Of a stretch of DNA of 64,000 nt, positions 17,451 to 25,571 are shown piece after piece. Position numbers and translations under genes: made by a program. Position 1 is the stretch's first letter. The number at the start of each line of letters is the position of its first letter. Source of the stretch: Corynebacterium pygosceleis (lineage in GTDB: Bacteria; Actinomycetota; Actinomycetes; Mycobacteriales; Mycobacteriaceae); the NCBI RefSeq assembly GCF_016595275.2, contig NZ_JAENIQ020000005.1, positions 1 to 64,000 of the forward strand, given 5' to 3'. Under the pieces are notes generated by a model. That model saw only the letters and a list, made by a program, of their open reading frames with translations, searched no databases and was not told the origin of the DNA.

Positions 17451-18610
17451 GCCCCCACCTGCCGGGCCCGCGCCCACTCTTCCGGGACGTACGCGCAGGT
17501 CGGATCCGAGGCGAGATAGTCGTGGGTCATCGCGTACGCCGTGGAGCGGGAACCACCGCACACCCCGTGGAACTCGCAGACACTGCACTTGCCGTGCCAG
17601 TTGTCCGGGTCGCGGAGTGAGGTGAACACCGTTGAGCGGGAGTAGATCTCCGAGAAGGGGGTCTCGGTGACGTTCCCGCAGTGCACGGGCAGGAAGCCCG
17701 AGGGGTAGACGTCGCCGATGTGGTCGACGAAGGCGAACCCCGATCCGGAGTTCACGGCCATCGGGGGCCGTGGGCGTCGGGGATGTTCGGGATGCGCCCC
17801 GAGCAACCGGGTCGTCTCCCCGGTGAGCGTGCGGTAGAGTTCGCCGCCCCGGTACGGGGTGTCGGAGTGCTCCCGCTGGAGCACCACGCGACGGTACTGC
17901 GGTGCCTCCGTCGTCTTGACCGCGATCCGGTCGGAGATGTCGGCCAACCAGTTGAGCACGTCCTCCCGCTCGTCCGGGTCCAGGCAGTTCAGCCGTGCGC
18001 CGCGCCCGGTCGGGACGAGGAAGAACGTGTACCACATCTTCGCTCCCATCCCGATGACTGTCTTCAGCAGAGCCGGTGCCTCGTGGATGTTCGAGCGCGT
18101 GAGCGTCGAGTTGATCTGCAGCCGGAACCCGACGTCGAGGATCTCCGGGGCCATCGCGAGTGTCGCGTCGAACGTGCCGGGGAATCCGCGGAAGGCGTCG
18201 TGGGTCTCGGCGGTCGCGCCGTCCAGCGACATGGACATCGCCTTGCCACCGGCTTCCCGCAGCTCCTCGAGTCGGGCTCTGGTCAGCTTCGGGGTGACCG
18301 ACGGTGAGAGGGAGATCGACAGCCCGCGCCCGGTGCCGTACCGGACGAGGTCGACCAGATCATCGCGTTCGAAGGGGTCCCCGCCGGTGAGTACGACGAG
18401 TGGGCGCGGGCGATCGTACGCCGCGAGCTGGTCGAGCAGCTCGAAGCCCTGTCGCGTGGTGAGCTGCCGGGGGTCGGCCCCGGTCTGGGCGTCCGCCCGG
18501 CAGTGCCGGCAGACGAGCTGACAGGCCCGGGTCACCTCCCAGATGACGATGAACGGTTTGGCGCCGACATCGTGGCGGATCATTCGGACGCTGGGGCGGG
18601 TGGGGGACAC
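17447..18610 (-). CDS. Radical SAM/SPASM protein (TIGR04053-like)
   Basis: A 387-residue iron-sulfur enzyme. The radical SAM cluster motif CxxxCxxC is CQLVCRHC at residues 30-37, followed by the GGDPF SAM-binding motif near residue 77. The C-terminal SPASM-type Cys set (KCSVCEFHGVCGG and a later Cys in DPTCAY, residues about 335-370) should bind an auxiliary [4Fe-4S] cluster. This layout matches the TIGR04053 radical SAM family of actinobacteria, related to haem-biosynthesis AhbD and peptide-modifying enzymes; the substrate is not known to me. No precursor-like small gene was found beside it. AAGGAG lies 11 nt before GTG 18610; the internal ATG ten codons later is an alternative. Confidence 0.82.
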   Translation of the reverse strand: MSPTRPSVRMIRHDVGAKPFIVIWEVTRACQLVCRHCRADAQTGADPRQLTTRQGFELLDQLAAYDRPRPLVVLTGGDPFERDDLVDLVRYGTGRGLSISLSPSVTPKLTRARLEELREAGGKAMSMSLDGATAETHDAFRGFPGTFDATLAMAPEILDVGFRLQINSTLTRSNIHEAPALLKTVIGMGAKMWYTFFLVPTGRGARLNCLDPDEREDVLNWLADISDRIAVKTTEAPQYRRVVLQREHSDTPYRGGELYRTLTGETTRLLGAHPEHPRRPRPPMAVNSGSGFAFVDHIGDVYPSGFLPVHCGNVTETPFSEIYSRSTVFTSLRDPDNWHGKCSVCEFHGVCGGSRSTAYAMTHDYLASDPTCAYVPEEWARARQVGA

Positions 18611-18761
18611 GGTTCCGTGGGCTCCTTCCGGCGGTGTTCTCTTCCTCCGACGCTAGCCCCGGGAGGGGTGAAAATCAGCGTCATGACGCGCGTTATGCGA
18701 CATCTCACGTCTCCTGGTGCGTGACTGCGCCGCGTGGTCCCTCCACCGTGGCCTCCCGGGC

Positions 18762-18767
18762 TACACT
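18762..18767 (+). promoter_or_regulatory. -10 element, leaderless start of rpiB
   Basis: TACACT ends 6 nt before ATG 18774 and there is no Shine-Dalgarno sequence. Confidence 0.5.
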
Positions 18768-18773
18768 GTTTTC

Positions 18774-19247
18774 ATGCGCGTTTACCTTGGAGCGGACCAT
18801 GCAGGGTTCGAAATGAAGAATGTCATCGCACAACATCTGACCGACGCCGGACACGAGGTGATCGACTGCGGCGCCCACACCTACGACGCCGAAGACGATT
18901 ACCCGGCGTTCTGCATCGAGGCGGCATCCCGGACGGTCAACGATCCGGGTTCGCTCGGCATCGTTCTCGGCGGCTCCGGAAACGGTGAGCAGATCGCCGC
19001 GAACAAGGTCAAGGGTGCCCGGTGCGCCCTCGCCTGGTCCGAGGAGACCGCGCGCCTGGCCCGCGAGCACAACAACGCCCAGCTGGTCGGTATCGGCGGA
19101 CGGATGCACTCGAAGGAGGAGGTGCTGGCCATCGTCGACGCCTTCCTCGACCAGGCGTGGAGTGAAGCTGAACGCCACCAGCGACGCATCGACATCCTCG
19201 CCGACTACGAGAAGACGGGGATCGCCCCGGCGCTGCCCGAGGCCTGA
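18774..19247 (+). CDS. rpiB: Ribose-5-phosphate isomerase B
   Basis: A 157-residue enzyme of the pentose phosphate pathway interconverting ribose-5-phosphate and ribulose-5-phosphate. It begins MRVYLGADHAGFEMK with the Asp/His substrate-binding pair, and has GGSGNGEQIAANK near residue 70. As in the M. tuberculosis enzyme, the catalytic Cys of the E. coli type is replaced by Ser, with a Glu (GEQ) taking the base role. The C-terminal helix is extended (ADYEKTGIAPAL), as is usual in actinobacteria. A TACACT -10 six bases upstream supports the start. Confidence 0.95.
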   Translation: MRVYLGADHAGFEMKNVIAQHLTDAGHEVIDCGAHTYDAEDDYPAFCIEAASRTVNDPGSLGIVLGGSGNGEQIAANKVKGARCALAWSEETARLAREHNNAQLVGIGGRMHSKEEVLAIVDAFLDQAWSEAERHQRRIDILADYEKTGIAPALPEA

Positions 19248-19282
19248 CCGACGGCACGACGGCCACTGATAAACGGATAAAA

Positions 19283-19323
19283 GGGGGGAGGGGCCCGACC
19301 TTGATGGTCGGGCCCCTCCCCCC
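19283..19323. terminator. Strong bidirectional terminator
   Basis: An 18-bp stem GGGGGGAGGGGCCCGACC with its complement closes on a 5-nt loop. On the minus strand it is followed by TTTTAT, so it chiefly ends the 19352-20176 gene and also serves rpiB. Confidence 0.85.
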
Positions 19324-19351
19324 TTGCCCGTGCTCGGGGACGGGTGGGGAA

Positions 19352-20176
19352 TCAGAAGTCGAAGCCCCCGAAGTCCATTCCGCCGTCACCGCCGAAGAAT
19401 CCTCCGTCCCCGCCATCGCCCCCGAAGAATCCGCCTTCTCCACCGGCACCCGGGTCACCGGTGCCGAGTTCCTGACCGCCACCGTCACCGATGGCATCCG
19501 CGCCACCATCTGCCCCGGGGTCACCGGATCCCTGCTCGAACTCCTGCGGCCCGTAGTGGATCCCGGACATTCCCCCGAAAAGCATGGAGAACATCATGAC
19601 GGAACCTGCGGTCCACATCCCGGTCCGGGCTGCGGAAGCCCACCACGGTTCGGAGTACCAGCCCGCGGGCACCGGGCGCCCGGCGACCATGCCACCCGGG
19701 TAGTAGTTGGGGGTGTCCGGTGTGGCGGTGGGTGACGCGGTGATCTGTGCTCCGTCGTGGTTGATGGTGCGCTGTTCGGTGACGGATCCCGCGCGCCGCT
19801 GCCCCTCCAACGGAGGAAGCTCCGGGCCGGCGGGCATGCCCATGATCTCCCGGGCCGCATTGACGTAGTGGAGCCCCTCGAGGGCGGATTCGCGCGCGAG
19901 TTGAGCCTGTCGGACGGTTTGCGCGGTGCCGATCTGGCCGGAGGCCGCGTTGTAGCGTTCGGACGCGTCCGCGAGAGCCTGCGTCGAGGCGGCGTCACTG
20001 CCGGTCAGGGTGAGGACCTGCGAACCGAGTCGTTCGATCCACCGGCGGGCGTCGGCCACCGCATCATCCAGATCTGACTCGGTGGAGCGGCGTGCGGACG
20101 CTGATCCGGACCTGGACAGCAGGACAACCGCTCCGATGATGACGACGGCGATCAGGAGCAGCGGAAGAATGTTCAT
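19352..20176 (-). CDS. Membrane-anchored protein with Gly/Asp/Phe-rich tail, function unknown
   Basis: A 274-residue protein. An N-terminal hydrophobic helix (LLLIAVVIIGAVVLL) acts as a signal anchor. Then comes a helical, Ala/Arg-rich region (residues 25-110, possible coiled coil), a Pro-rich linker, a second hydrophobic stretch near residue 190 (SVMMFSMLFGG), and a very Gly-rich tail with repeated GGFFGGDGG and a final FGGFDF. The layout resembles proteins annotated in corynebacteria only as hypothetical. The start is ATG 20176, seven nt after AAGG; a TTG two codons upstream is in frame. It stands alone and is followed by a strong terminator. Confidence 0.75.
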   Translation of the reverse strand: MNILPLLLIAVVIIGAVVLLSRSGSASARRSTESDLDDAVADARRWIERLGSQVLTLTGSDAASTQALADASERYNAASGQIGTAQTVRQAQLARESALEGLHYVNAAREIMGMPAGPELPPLEGQRRAGSVTEQRTINHDGAQITASPTATPDTPNYYPGGMVAGRPVPAGWYSEPWWASAARTGMWTAGSVMMFSMLFGGMSGIHYGPQEFEQGSGDPGADGGADAIGDGGGQELGTGDPGAGGEGGFFGGDGGDGGFFGGDGGMDFGGFDF

Positions 20177-20383
20177 CGGCAACCTTCGTGTGGGGTGATG
20201 GACGGTGGTCGTGTGGGGTGGAACGGAGCCACGCGCTGAGCCACCGCGAGATACGGCGGAGTTCGGTCAATCGCGGGGAAGCCCGGCCCGGTGGAACCGT
20301 CTTCTTCCCTCCCTACATGGACAACGTCCGACACGGAACCGGTGTTCCCGTACCGGTTTGCGCGGGGCCGTGGGGACATGAAA

Positions 20384-20415
20384 ACCCCGTAGGCGGTTGG
20401 ATCGCACTACGGGGT
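20384..20415 (-). terminator. Terminator of the small HTH gene
   Basis: The stem ACCCCGTAG / CTACGGGGT is followed on the minus strand by TTTT, about 50 nt after the HTH gene stop. Confidence 0.6.
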
Positions 20416-20464
20416 GAGCCGGATTCGGCTGATGAAGACGTCCGGTTCGTGGACCGGCGCGGGG

Positions 20465-20707
20465 TCAAGCTTCGGAAGACTCAGGGGACTTGGCTGACTT
20501 GCGGCCGTTCCTGCGCTCCTCGACCCACTCGTGGATGGTCTTGGAATCCCACAGGGTGAGTCCGTGCATTTTGGCGACGGGTTTGGGGGCACGGCCGCGC
20601 CCCGCGTAGCTGGTGAAGGTCCCGCGTGCGGTGCCGGAGAACCTGGCGCACTCGATGGCAGTCCAGAGCTCTCTGCCTGAGTCGGAGTCAATGATCTTGG
20701 GTTGCAT
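20465..20707 (-). CDS. Small helix-turn-helix DNA-binding protein (excisionase/AlpA-like)
   Basis: An 80-residue basic protein. Residues 13-55 (ELWTAIECARF through TLWDSKTIHEW) follow the winged-helix pattern of HTH_17/MerR-like and excisionase proteins: a W-T/S-A-x-E-x-A recognition start, a Thr/Tyr-rich turn and a W-D-xx-T-I final helix. The Lys/Arg/Ser tail is disordered. ATG 20707 was taken because the conserved fold starts shortly after it; the open frame continues 72 codons upstream through AT-rich, non-protein-like sequence. Such proteins often control integrative elements or act as small repressors; its location next to an AT-rich stretch and tRNA-Gly fits a remnant of an inserted element (inference). 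Confidence 0.6.
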   Translation of the reverse strand: MQPKIIDSDSGRELWTAIECARFSGTARGTFTSYAGRGRAPKPVAKMHGLTLWDSKTIHEWVEERRNGRKSAKSPESSEA

Positions 20708-20897
20708 GGCGGCCACGATACGGTAGGCAACTAACGGAGTCCTGAGAAAAATACCGGTCTGAGAACGCTCGTTGCCGCGCCTTTTTTGCTCGGAAAAATC
20801 CGGTGGCGGACAGGGTGCTGGAGTGGGGTGGTGTGTGACCGGGCGGTTTTTTTCGGGGGCACACTGTCCCAGCAGTGCAGATGTTGGAGGAACTGTT

Positions 20898-20945
20898 ATG
20901 CCCAAAAGCATTTCCAAACGCAAAATCCTGAAAGTAAAAGGGTAG
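20898..20945 (+). CDS. Micro-ORF, 15 residues, basic, with strong ribosome-binding site
   Basis: GGAGG sits 7 nt before an ATG that opens a 15-codon frame, MPKSISKRKILKVKG, ending in TAG. Six of 15 residues are Lys or Arg. The surrounding 180 nt are about 39% G+C by hand count, unlike the rest of the window. It could be a leader peptide, a very small basic (nucleic-acid-binding) protein, or chance. The near-ideal Shine-Dalgarno sequence in a genome where many starts lack one is the main argument for translation. Too short for homology judgement. Confidence 0.35.
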   Translation: MPKSISKRKILKVKG

Positions 20946-21264
20946 CCTATCCCTATTTGTAGTTAATTTACTGCTGAAAAAACGGTAAGATCGCACCAGT
21001 CAATTTCTTCACAACTTTTTCTGCATATCGTGAAAATAAGAGTCTCAAACGTGGGGTTCGGTCCATCGTGACGGTCGGATCGAGCACTTTTCCTCATTAT
21101 GGGTGCCCCTGGATGTGAGGGTGTCTTCTCGATTTACCTGGCTGGGTCACCATCTTTGGGGGTCTGTCGGTCAATCGGTGTCACGGTCTGGGTGAGGGGC
21201 CGTGGTGGCCTTACGGGTGGTCTTACGGTCCGGAGGGTGTCTCCAGGGGGTGTCACCGGCGCAT
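20946..21264. other. AT-rich intergenic stretch before tRNA-Gly
   Basis: Bases 20946-21050 are markedly A/T-rich with T and A runs; the remainder returns to the window's usual composition. No gene with credible start or motif was found. Confidence 0.4.
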
Positions 21265-21293
21265 TTTTCATCTGGGCCGGGTTGCGTTAGACT
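21265..21293 (+). promoter_or_regulatory. Putative promoter upstream of tRNA-Gly
   Basis: TTTTCA and TAGACT are separated by 17 nt; the expected start is near 21300, about 95 nt before the mature tRNA. Confidence 0.35.
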
Positions 21294-21395
21294 TGTCCGC
21301 ACTGCAGTTCAGTACCTGCTCCGCATCATCCGTATCGCCCCATTGTCTTTACGGTGACGGTGTCCGTCAGTGTCATGGAACTTCTACGCAGTCGT

Positions 21396-21470
21396 GGGAA
21401 CGTCGTATAGTGGCTAATACCTCAGCCTTCCAAGCTGAAGACGCGGGTTCGATTCCCGTCGTTCCCTCCA
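21396..21470 (+). tRNA. tRNA-Gly (TCC)
   Basis: The acceptor stem GGGAACG pairs with CGTTCCC; the anticodon loop CTTCCAA gives TCC; the T-arm has GGTTCGATTCC; the 3' CCA is encoded. It is the only tRNA in this window with an encoded CCA, and its 3' end borders an accessory region. Confidence 0.95.
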
Positions 21471-21477
21471 CGTGAAA

Positions 21478-21523
21478 AACACCCCCTACCAGCATATACA
21501 GCAGGTAGGGGGTGTTCTTTTTC
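21478..21523 (+). terminator. Rho-independent terminator of tRNA-Gly
   Basis: The 13-bp stem AACACCCCCTACC / GGTAGGGGGTGTT is followed by CTTTTTC, 8 nt after the tRNA. Confidence 0.88.
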
Positions 21524-21558
21524 GTGTTTTCAGATTCCGATGGGAGCTGAAATGGGAG

Positions 21559-21849
21559 CTATGAGAGCAAGGAATCAGGGGCCACGGTCCAGCTTGACAA
21601 ATCAGCTGTCGGATTTGACTGGCCCTCCGGCGTTTCCAGCAACGTCCCGGGTGGGGGTTCTCCTCGTTGCCTTTCCCGTGTGACGACGGGGTGTTCCGGG
21701 TGTCGAGGGGCCCATCGAAATCGGAATCTTCTCCGTAGATGTGTGTGGCTGTGGGGCGGGGTGGCTGCATCTTGGCGGATGGGTATCATCAGGGCTATCC
21801 GGAGGACGGTCAGGAGCCCGAAAGCGGAACCGAACCAGTTACGCTTCAT
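21559..21849 (-). CDS. Possible 96-residue protein divergent from the MFS gene
   Basis: A frame opening MKRNWFGSAFGLLTVLRIALMIP has a basic N-terminus and one hydrophobic helix, like a small membrane protein or a signal anchor. Beyond residue 30 it becomes Pro/Arg/His-rich and no longer looks protein-like, which may mean a broken gene. No good ribosome-binding site is visible. It lies between tRNA-Gly and the MFS gene, in otherwise empty sequence. Low certainty. Confidence 0.2.
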   Translation of the reverse strand: MKRNWFGSAFGLLTVLRIALMIPIRQDAATPPHSHTHLRRRFRFRWAPRHPEHPVVTRERQRGEPPPGTLLETPEGQSNPTADLSSWTVAPDSLLS

Positions 21850-21933
21850 TTTTTCGGCTGATGTCCGGCACGTCGACAGTGCTGTGTGGCAGATCATGCC
21901 GACCTGCCATCCATCCCGTATGAGGAGGCGTGC

Positions 21934-23196
21934 ATGGGTAGGGGAGCTTCGGCGACTCTCGAACTGGTCCGACATTCGGTCTCATCTCTTTTCCGGTCGT
22001 CCACGTGGCCCAATCCGGCCACGGCGGCATTTGCCCGAACTACCATGCTCGCGACCACGTCCACCGGGCTCATCATCTCCGCGATGGTCCTGTTCTTCGT
22101 CGACGGTGGGGCGCTGGCGATCAATGATGTGACACGGGCGGCCAGCATCGGGGGAGTGGCGGGACTGGTCGTCATCCCCGTGGCCGGGAGGCTCGCACGC
22201 GCCTACAGTGCGAAAACCGTGTACACGTCGACGCTGTTCATTCAGGCGTTGGTGCTGTCGTCCTGGCACGTCGTCTCCGCTGCGACGGCGACCACGCTCG
22301 CGATCATCGGTTTCTCGGTGTGTGTCGCAGCGGTCAACGCGACGGTCGGCAGTTTCATCACCGAACTCGGAATCCCGGCCCCCGACATGGCACTGACGCG
22401 GGCGGCGTTGCGGACGATCTCCAACATCGGCATCGGTTGCGGTGGCCTCATCGCCGGTCTCTGTCTCCGGTTCGGGCAGGCGGGTATCCGCACCGCCATC
22501 GCACTCGCTGGCCTGTTCACACTTCTGGCCTTCCTCAACGCGTGGCGAACCCGGACGGTGGAAGACGGAGGGGATGGAGGACCGGGCCGCCCGATCACGG
22601 TGAGCGGCAGTCCCTACCGTGAACCGCGCTACGTCGGCCTGTTCCTCAGCAACGGCATCCTGTCCACCCACACCGAGGTGCTCACCTTCGCCCTTCCCGC
22701 GGTGGTCCTTCTGTGGGGGAGCGACAGGATCGACATGGTGGGACTGTGTACCGCCCTCAACGCCCTGCTCGTCATCCTGTTCCAGATGAAGACCACACGC
22801 AGGGCGGCCACACTCAGGCGCACGACATCCATCGCCATCGCAACCACCGCCACTGTCGTGATGACTGTCCTCATCGCGGCCAGCGGGCATGTCACGACGG
22901 CCGCCGGCACCGCGTGCATCATCGCGGCGGTGATCGCCCTCACCGTCGGTGAACTGTGGCAGTCGAGCGTCGAGTTCGACGTCTCCTACGCTGCGGCTCC
23001 GGACGACAACCACCAGGAGTACCAGGCGGCCTATGCGTTCGGTCGCACACTGGCGCGAGCCGCCGCTCCCGTCGCCCTCGGCTGGGCGATCGTCCACGGC
23101 GATGGCGGCTGGTTTGCCCTTGGATGCGTGTACCTGGTCGCTGGCGTGGTTCACGCGACACTGGCGACGACCATCACCCACGGTTCCACCCGATAG
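21934..23196 (+). CDS. MFS transporter
   Basis: A 420-residue major facilitator superfamily protein with about 12 hydrophobic segments in two halves, separated by a charged loop near residue 205 (RTRTVEDGGDGG). The first-half signature between TM2 and TM3 is present in degenerate form (AGRLARAYSAK). Substrate unknown; the overall form is like drug or small-molecule exporters. The start at 21934 is preceded by GAGGAGG, an ideal ribosome-binding site; an in-frame ATG-like start 16 codons upstream has none. Its surroundings (tRNA-Gly, empty or broken sequence on both sides) suggest a recently acquired cargo gene. A small ORF follows after 28 nt. Confidence 0.82.
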   Translation: MGRGASATLELVRHSVSSLFRSSTWPNPATAAFARTTMLATTSTGLIISAMVLFFVDGGALAINDVTRAASIGGVAGLVVIPVAGRLARAYSAKTVYTSTLFIQALVLSSWHVVSAATATTLAIIGFSVCVAAVNATVGSFITELGIPAPDMALTRAALRTISNIGIGCGGLIAGLCLRFGQAGIRTAIALAGLFTLLAFLNAWRTRTVEDGGDGGPGRPITVSGSPYREPRYVGLFLSNGILSTHTEVLTFALPAVVLLWGSDRIDMVGLCTALNALLVILFQMKTTRRAATLRRTTSIAIATTATVVMTVLIAASGHVTTAAGTACIIAAVIALTVGELWQSSVEFDVSYAAAPDDNHQEYQAAYAFGRTLARAAAPVALGWAIVHGDGGWFALGCVYLVAGVVHATLATTITHGSTR

Positions 23197-23224
23197 ATGT
23201 CCCTTTCAACCCAGGAGCCTGACC

Positions 23225-23359
23225 ATGTCCACCGCCCGGCTCCCCGGAACGGACCGTACAGTCTCCGTCGGTGAACACACCCCGCCCGCCGACGTCACCG
23301 GCGACCCCCGAGACCCCCGGTTCACTTCCGGGGCGGGTCCGGCGCGGCTACGGGCATGA
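23225..23359 (+). CDS. 44-codon ORF after the MFS gene, possibly the start of a broken gene
   Basis: CAGGAG lies 8 nt before an ATG that opens MSTARLPGTDRTVSVGEH and ends after 44 codons. The ribosome-binding site and closeness to the transporter stop argue for translation. Downstream, coding-like stretches continue in other frames (for example 23420-23670, with G/C-rich third positions ending VSPKGVPPADPR), so this may be the N-terminus of a gene destroyed by frameshifts. No family recognised. Confidence 0.3.
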   Translation: MSTARLPGTDRTVSVGEHTPPADVTGDPRDPRFTSGAGPARLRA

Positions 23360-23918
23360 TCACAGTGATGCGGCCCCGACCGGTCTTCTGCGCGCCAGCG
23401 CGACAGCCTGGGCGATGATTCGATCGTTTTCCCCGCCTCGGACGCAGCCTGTACGTACGTCTGGTGGGATTCGACCGGCCACGTTGCGGCCGTGTCGGCG
23501 TCTACGGCGTCTTGGCCGTGTTCGGGCCCGTGGCCCACGTGCCCGAACGGAACTGTGGCACGGTCTTCCCCGGAATGGAGTCCCTCGGGGCGAAGGTCCG
23601 GAGGAGCGCCGATGCGGAACCTCTGTGGGCCGTCTCTCCGAAAGGGGTTCCGCCGGCGGATCCCCGGTGAGGTGCCCGCGCGTGAGTCCACCGCCCTCGG
23701 CGAACTCAGCGCGGGAACGCCGACCACCTGACCCGGTTCTCCCGCGCCCGGGGCCGTCACCGGAGAGGATGTCCGTGGTGGACGCCCTCTTCGTTGACGC
23801 TGCCCGTGGTGTGGGGGCGGGTAACTGACGTGAGGTGCGGCTTTCCCGGTTTTTCTCGCCTGTGCCCGGGTGTTTCTCCGGTGGGAGGAGGTCTGTGAAG
23901 GTGAACTACGGGGGTCTG
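23360..23918. other. Region with no intact gene; possible pseudogene debris
   Basis: No complete gene was found. Frame 2 near 23402-23470 and frame 1 near 23420-23670 each look partly coding, but no single frame spans the region and none has a start with a ribosome-binding site. Confidence 0.35.
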
Positions 23919-23949
23919 TTGAACCCGCCGGCGGGTCAGTCGGTAGACT
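23919..23949 (+). promoter_or_regulatory. Promoter of tRNA-Pro
   Basis: TTGAAC and TAGACT are separated by 19 nt, with the expected start about 38 nt before the tRNA. Confidence 0.5.
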
Positions 23950-23993
23950 GCACTGGCAGCAGCCCGATGAGGGTTGTGCCGCTTCAACGACAA

Positions 23994-24067
23994 CGGGGTA
24001 TGGCGCAGCTTGGTAGCGCACCTGCTTTGGGAGCAGGGGGTCGCAGGTTCAAATCCTGTTGCCCCGA
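23994..24067 (+). tRNA. tRNA-Pro (TGG)
   Basis: The acceptor stem CGGGGTA pairs with TGCCCCG; the anticodon loop TTTGGGA gives TGG; the T-arm has GGTTCAAATCC. CCA is not encoded. It lies about 100 nt upstream of tig. Confidence 0.95.
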
Positions 24068-24170
24068 CAGGGAACACTCCCGCGCCGGTGTTCGGGTATA
24101 TCTCCCGGGCACCGGTGGTGGAGAACCCGTTAGACGAATCAATACAAACATTATTCCAGGAGAGTGACTC

Positions 24171-25541
24171 GTGAAGAGTTCCGTCGAGCAGCTGAATGAC
24201 ACCCGCGTCAAGATCACCGTCGAGGTTCCCTTCGAGGACCTCAAGCCGGAGTTCGACCAGGCGTACAAGGCGTTGGCGCAGCAGGTGTCCATTCCGGGTT
24301 TCCGGAAGGGTAAGGCCCCGCGTCAGCTGATCGAGGCGCGCGTCGGTCGTGGCCCGGTGCTGGAGCAGGTCGTCAATGACATGCTTCCGAGCCGCTACGG
24401 TGCCGCCGTCGAGGAGAATGACCTCAAGGTCATCGGCCAGCCGGTCGTCGACGTCACCCGTATCGAGGACGGTGAACTCGTCGAGTTCACCGCTGAGGTC
24501 GATGTCCGTCCCGAGATCACCCTCCCCGACTTCTCCGACATCTCCGTCGAGGTCGCGCCGCTGGCCACCGATGACGAGGCCGTCGAGGCCGAGCTCCAGA
24601 GCCTGCGTGAGCGTTTCGGTTCGCTGAAGAACGTCGACCGTGCGGTCGCCGAGAATGATTTCGTCACCGTCGACCTGTCCGCCACCGTCGACGGGGAGAC
24701 CATCGAGGAGGCCACCACCGAGGGCCTCAGCCACCAGGTCGGCTCCGGTGAGCTCATCGAGGGGCTCGATGAGACCCTCGTCGGCATGGAGGTCGGCGAG
24801 TCCCGCGAGTTCACGACGAAGCTTCTCGCCGGTGAGCACGAGGGCAAGGAAGCTCTCGTCACCGTCACCGTCGGTTCCGTCAAGGAGCGTGAGCTCCCCG
24901 AGGTCGATGACGAGTTCGCCCAGCTCGCCTCCGAGTTCGACACCGTCGAGGAACTGCGTGAGTCCCTCGTCCAGCGTGTCGAGGAGAGCGGCAAGGCGCA
25001 GCAGGCCGCGGAGATCCGTGACGAGGTGCTCAAGGCGGCCCTGGAGAAGTCCGAGTTCCCGCTGCCCGAGTCGATCGTCGACGAGCAGGTCAACAACCAG
25101 GTCCAGCAGCTCGTCAGCCAGTTCGGCGGTGACGAGAAGAAGCTCAACGAGCGTCTGAAGCTCGAGGGCAGCTCCCGCGAGGAGTTCGACAAGGACGCCC
25201 GCGAGCAGGCCGAGAACGCCGTCCGCACCCAGCTGTTCCTCGACGTCCTGGCCGACAAGGTCCAGCCCGAGGTGAGCCAGGAGGAGATGACCGAACACAT
25301 CATCTTCACCGCGCAGCGTTACGGCATGGACCCGAACCAGTTCATCCAGCAGCTGCAGCAGGCGGGTCAGATCGGGAACCTCTTCAGCGACGTCCGTCGC
25401 GGCAAGGCACTCGCGGCCGCGATCTGCGAGGTCACGGTGACCGACTCCGAGGGCACGAAGGTTGATCCCGCCGCGTACTTCGGTGAAGAGGAATCCGACG
25501 ATTCCGCGGACTCCAACGACGGTGACAAGGCCGCCGAGTAG
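24171..25541 (+). CDS. tig: Trigger factor (ribosome-bound chaperone and prolyl isomerase)
   Basis: A 456-residue chaperone that docks at the ribosomal exit tunnel (L23) and shields nascent chains. The N-terminal ribosome-binding signature is [13 protein letters not shown] near residue 45. The FKBP-type PPIase domain follows (residues about 160-245, with [10 protein letters not shown] and [17 protein letters not shown]), then the long helical C-terminal substrate-binding domain and an acidic tail ([14 protein letters not shown]). GTG start with AGGAGAG upstream. It precedes the clp genes, a chaperone/protease grouping widespread in bacteria. Confidence 0.97.
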   Translation: MKSSVEQLNDTRVKITVEVPFEDLKPEFDQAYKALAQQVSIPGFRKGKAPRQLIEARVGRGPVLEQVVNDMLPSRYGAAVEENDLKVIGQPVVDVTRIEDGELVEFTAEVDVRPEITLPDFSDISVEVAPLATDDEAVEAELQSLRERFGSLKNVDRAVAENDFVTVDLSATVDGETIEEATTEGLSHQVGSGELIEGLDETLVGMEVGESREFTTKLLAGEHEGKEALVTVTVGSVKERELPEVDDEFAQLASEFDTVEELRESLVQRVEESGKAQQAAEIRDEVLKAALEKSEFPLPESIVDEQVNNQVQQLVSQFGGDEKKLNERLKLEGSSREEFDKDAREQAENAVRTQLFLDVLADKVQPEVSQEEMTEHIIFTAQRYGMDPNQFIQQLQQAGQIGNLFSDVRRGKALAAAICEVTVTDSEGTKVDPAAYFGEEESDDSADSNDGDKAAE

Positions 25542-25571
25542 CGGTACACCGGCGCCAGGCTGCCGGTGAAG

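Noticed and set aside
21099..21290. A 63-codon plus-strand frame before tRNA-Gly
   Set aside because: No ribosome-binding site, Gly/Val/Arg-rich random composition, and overlaps the likely tRNA promoter.
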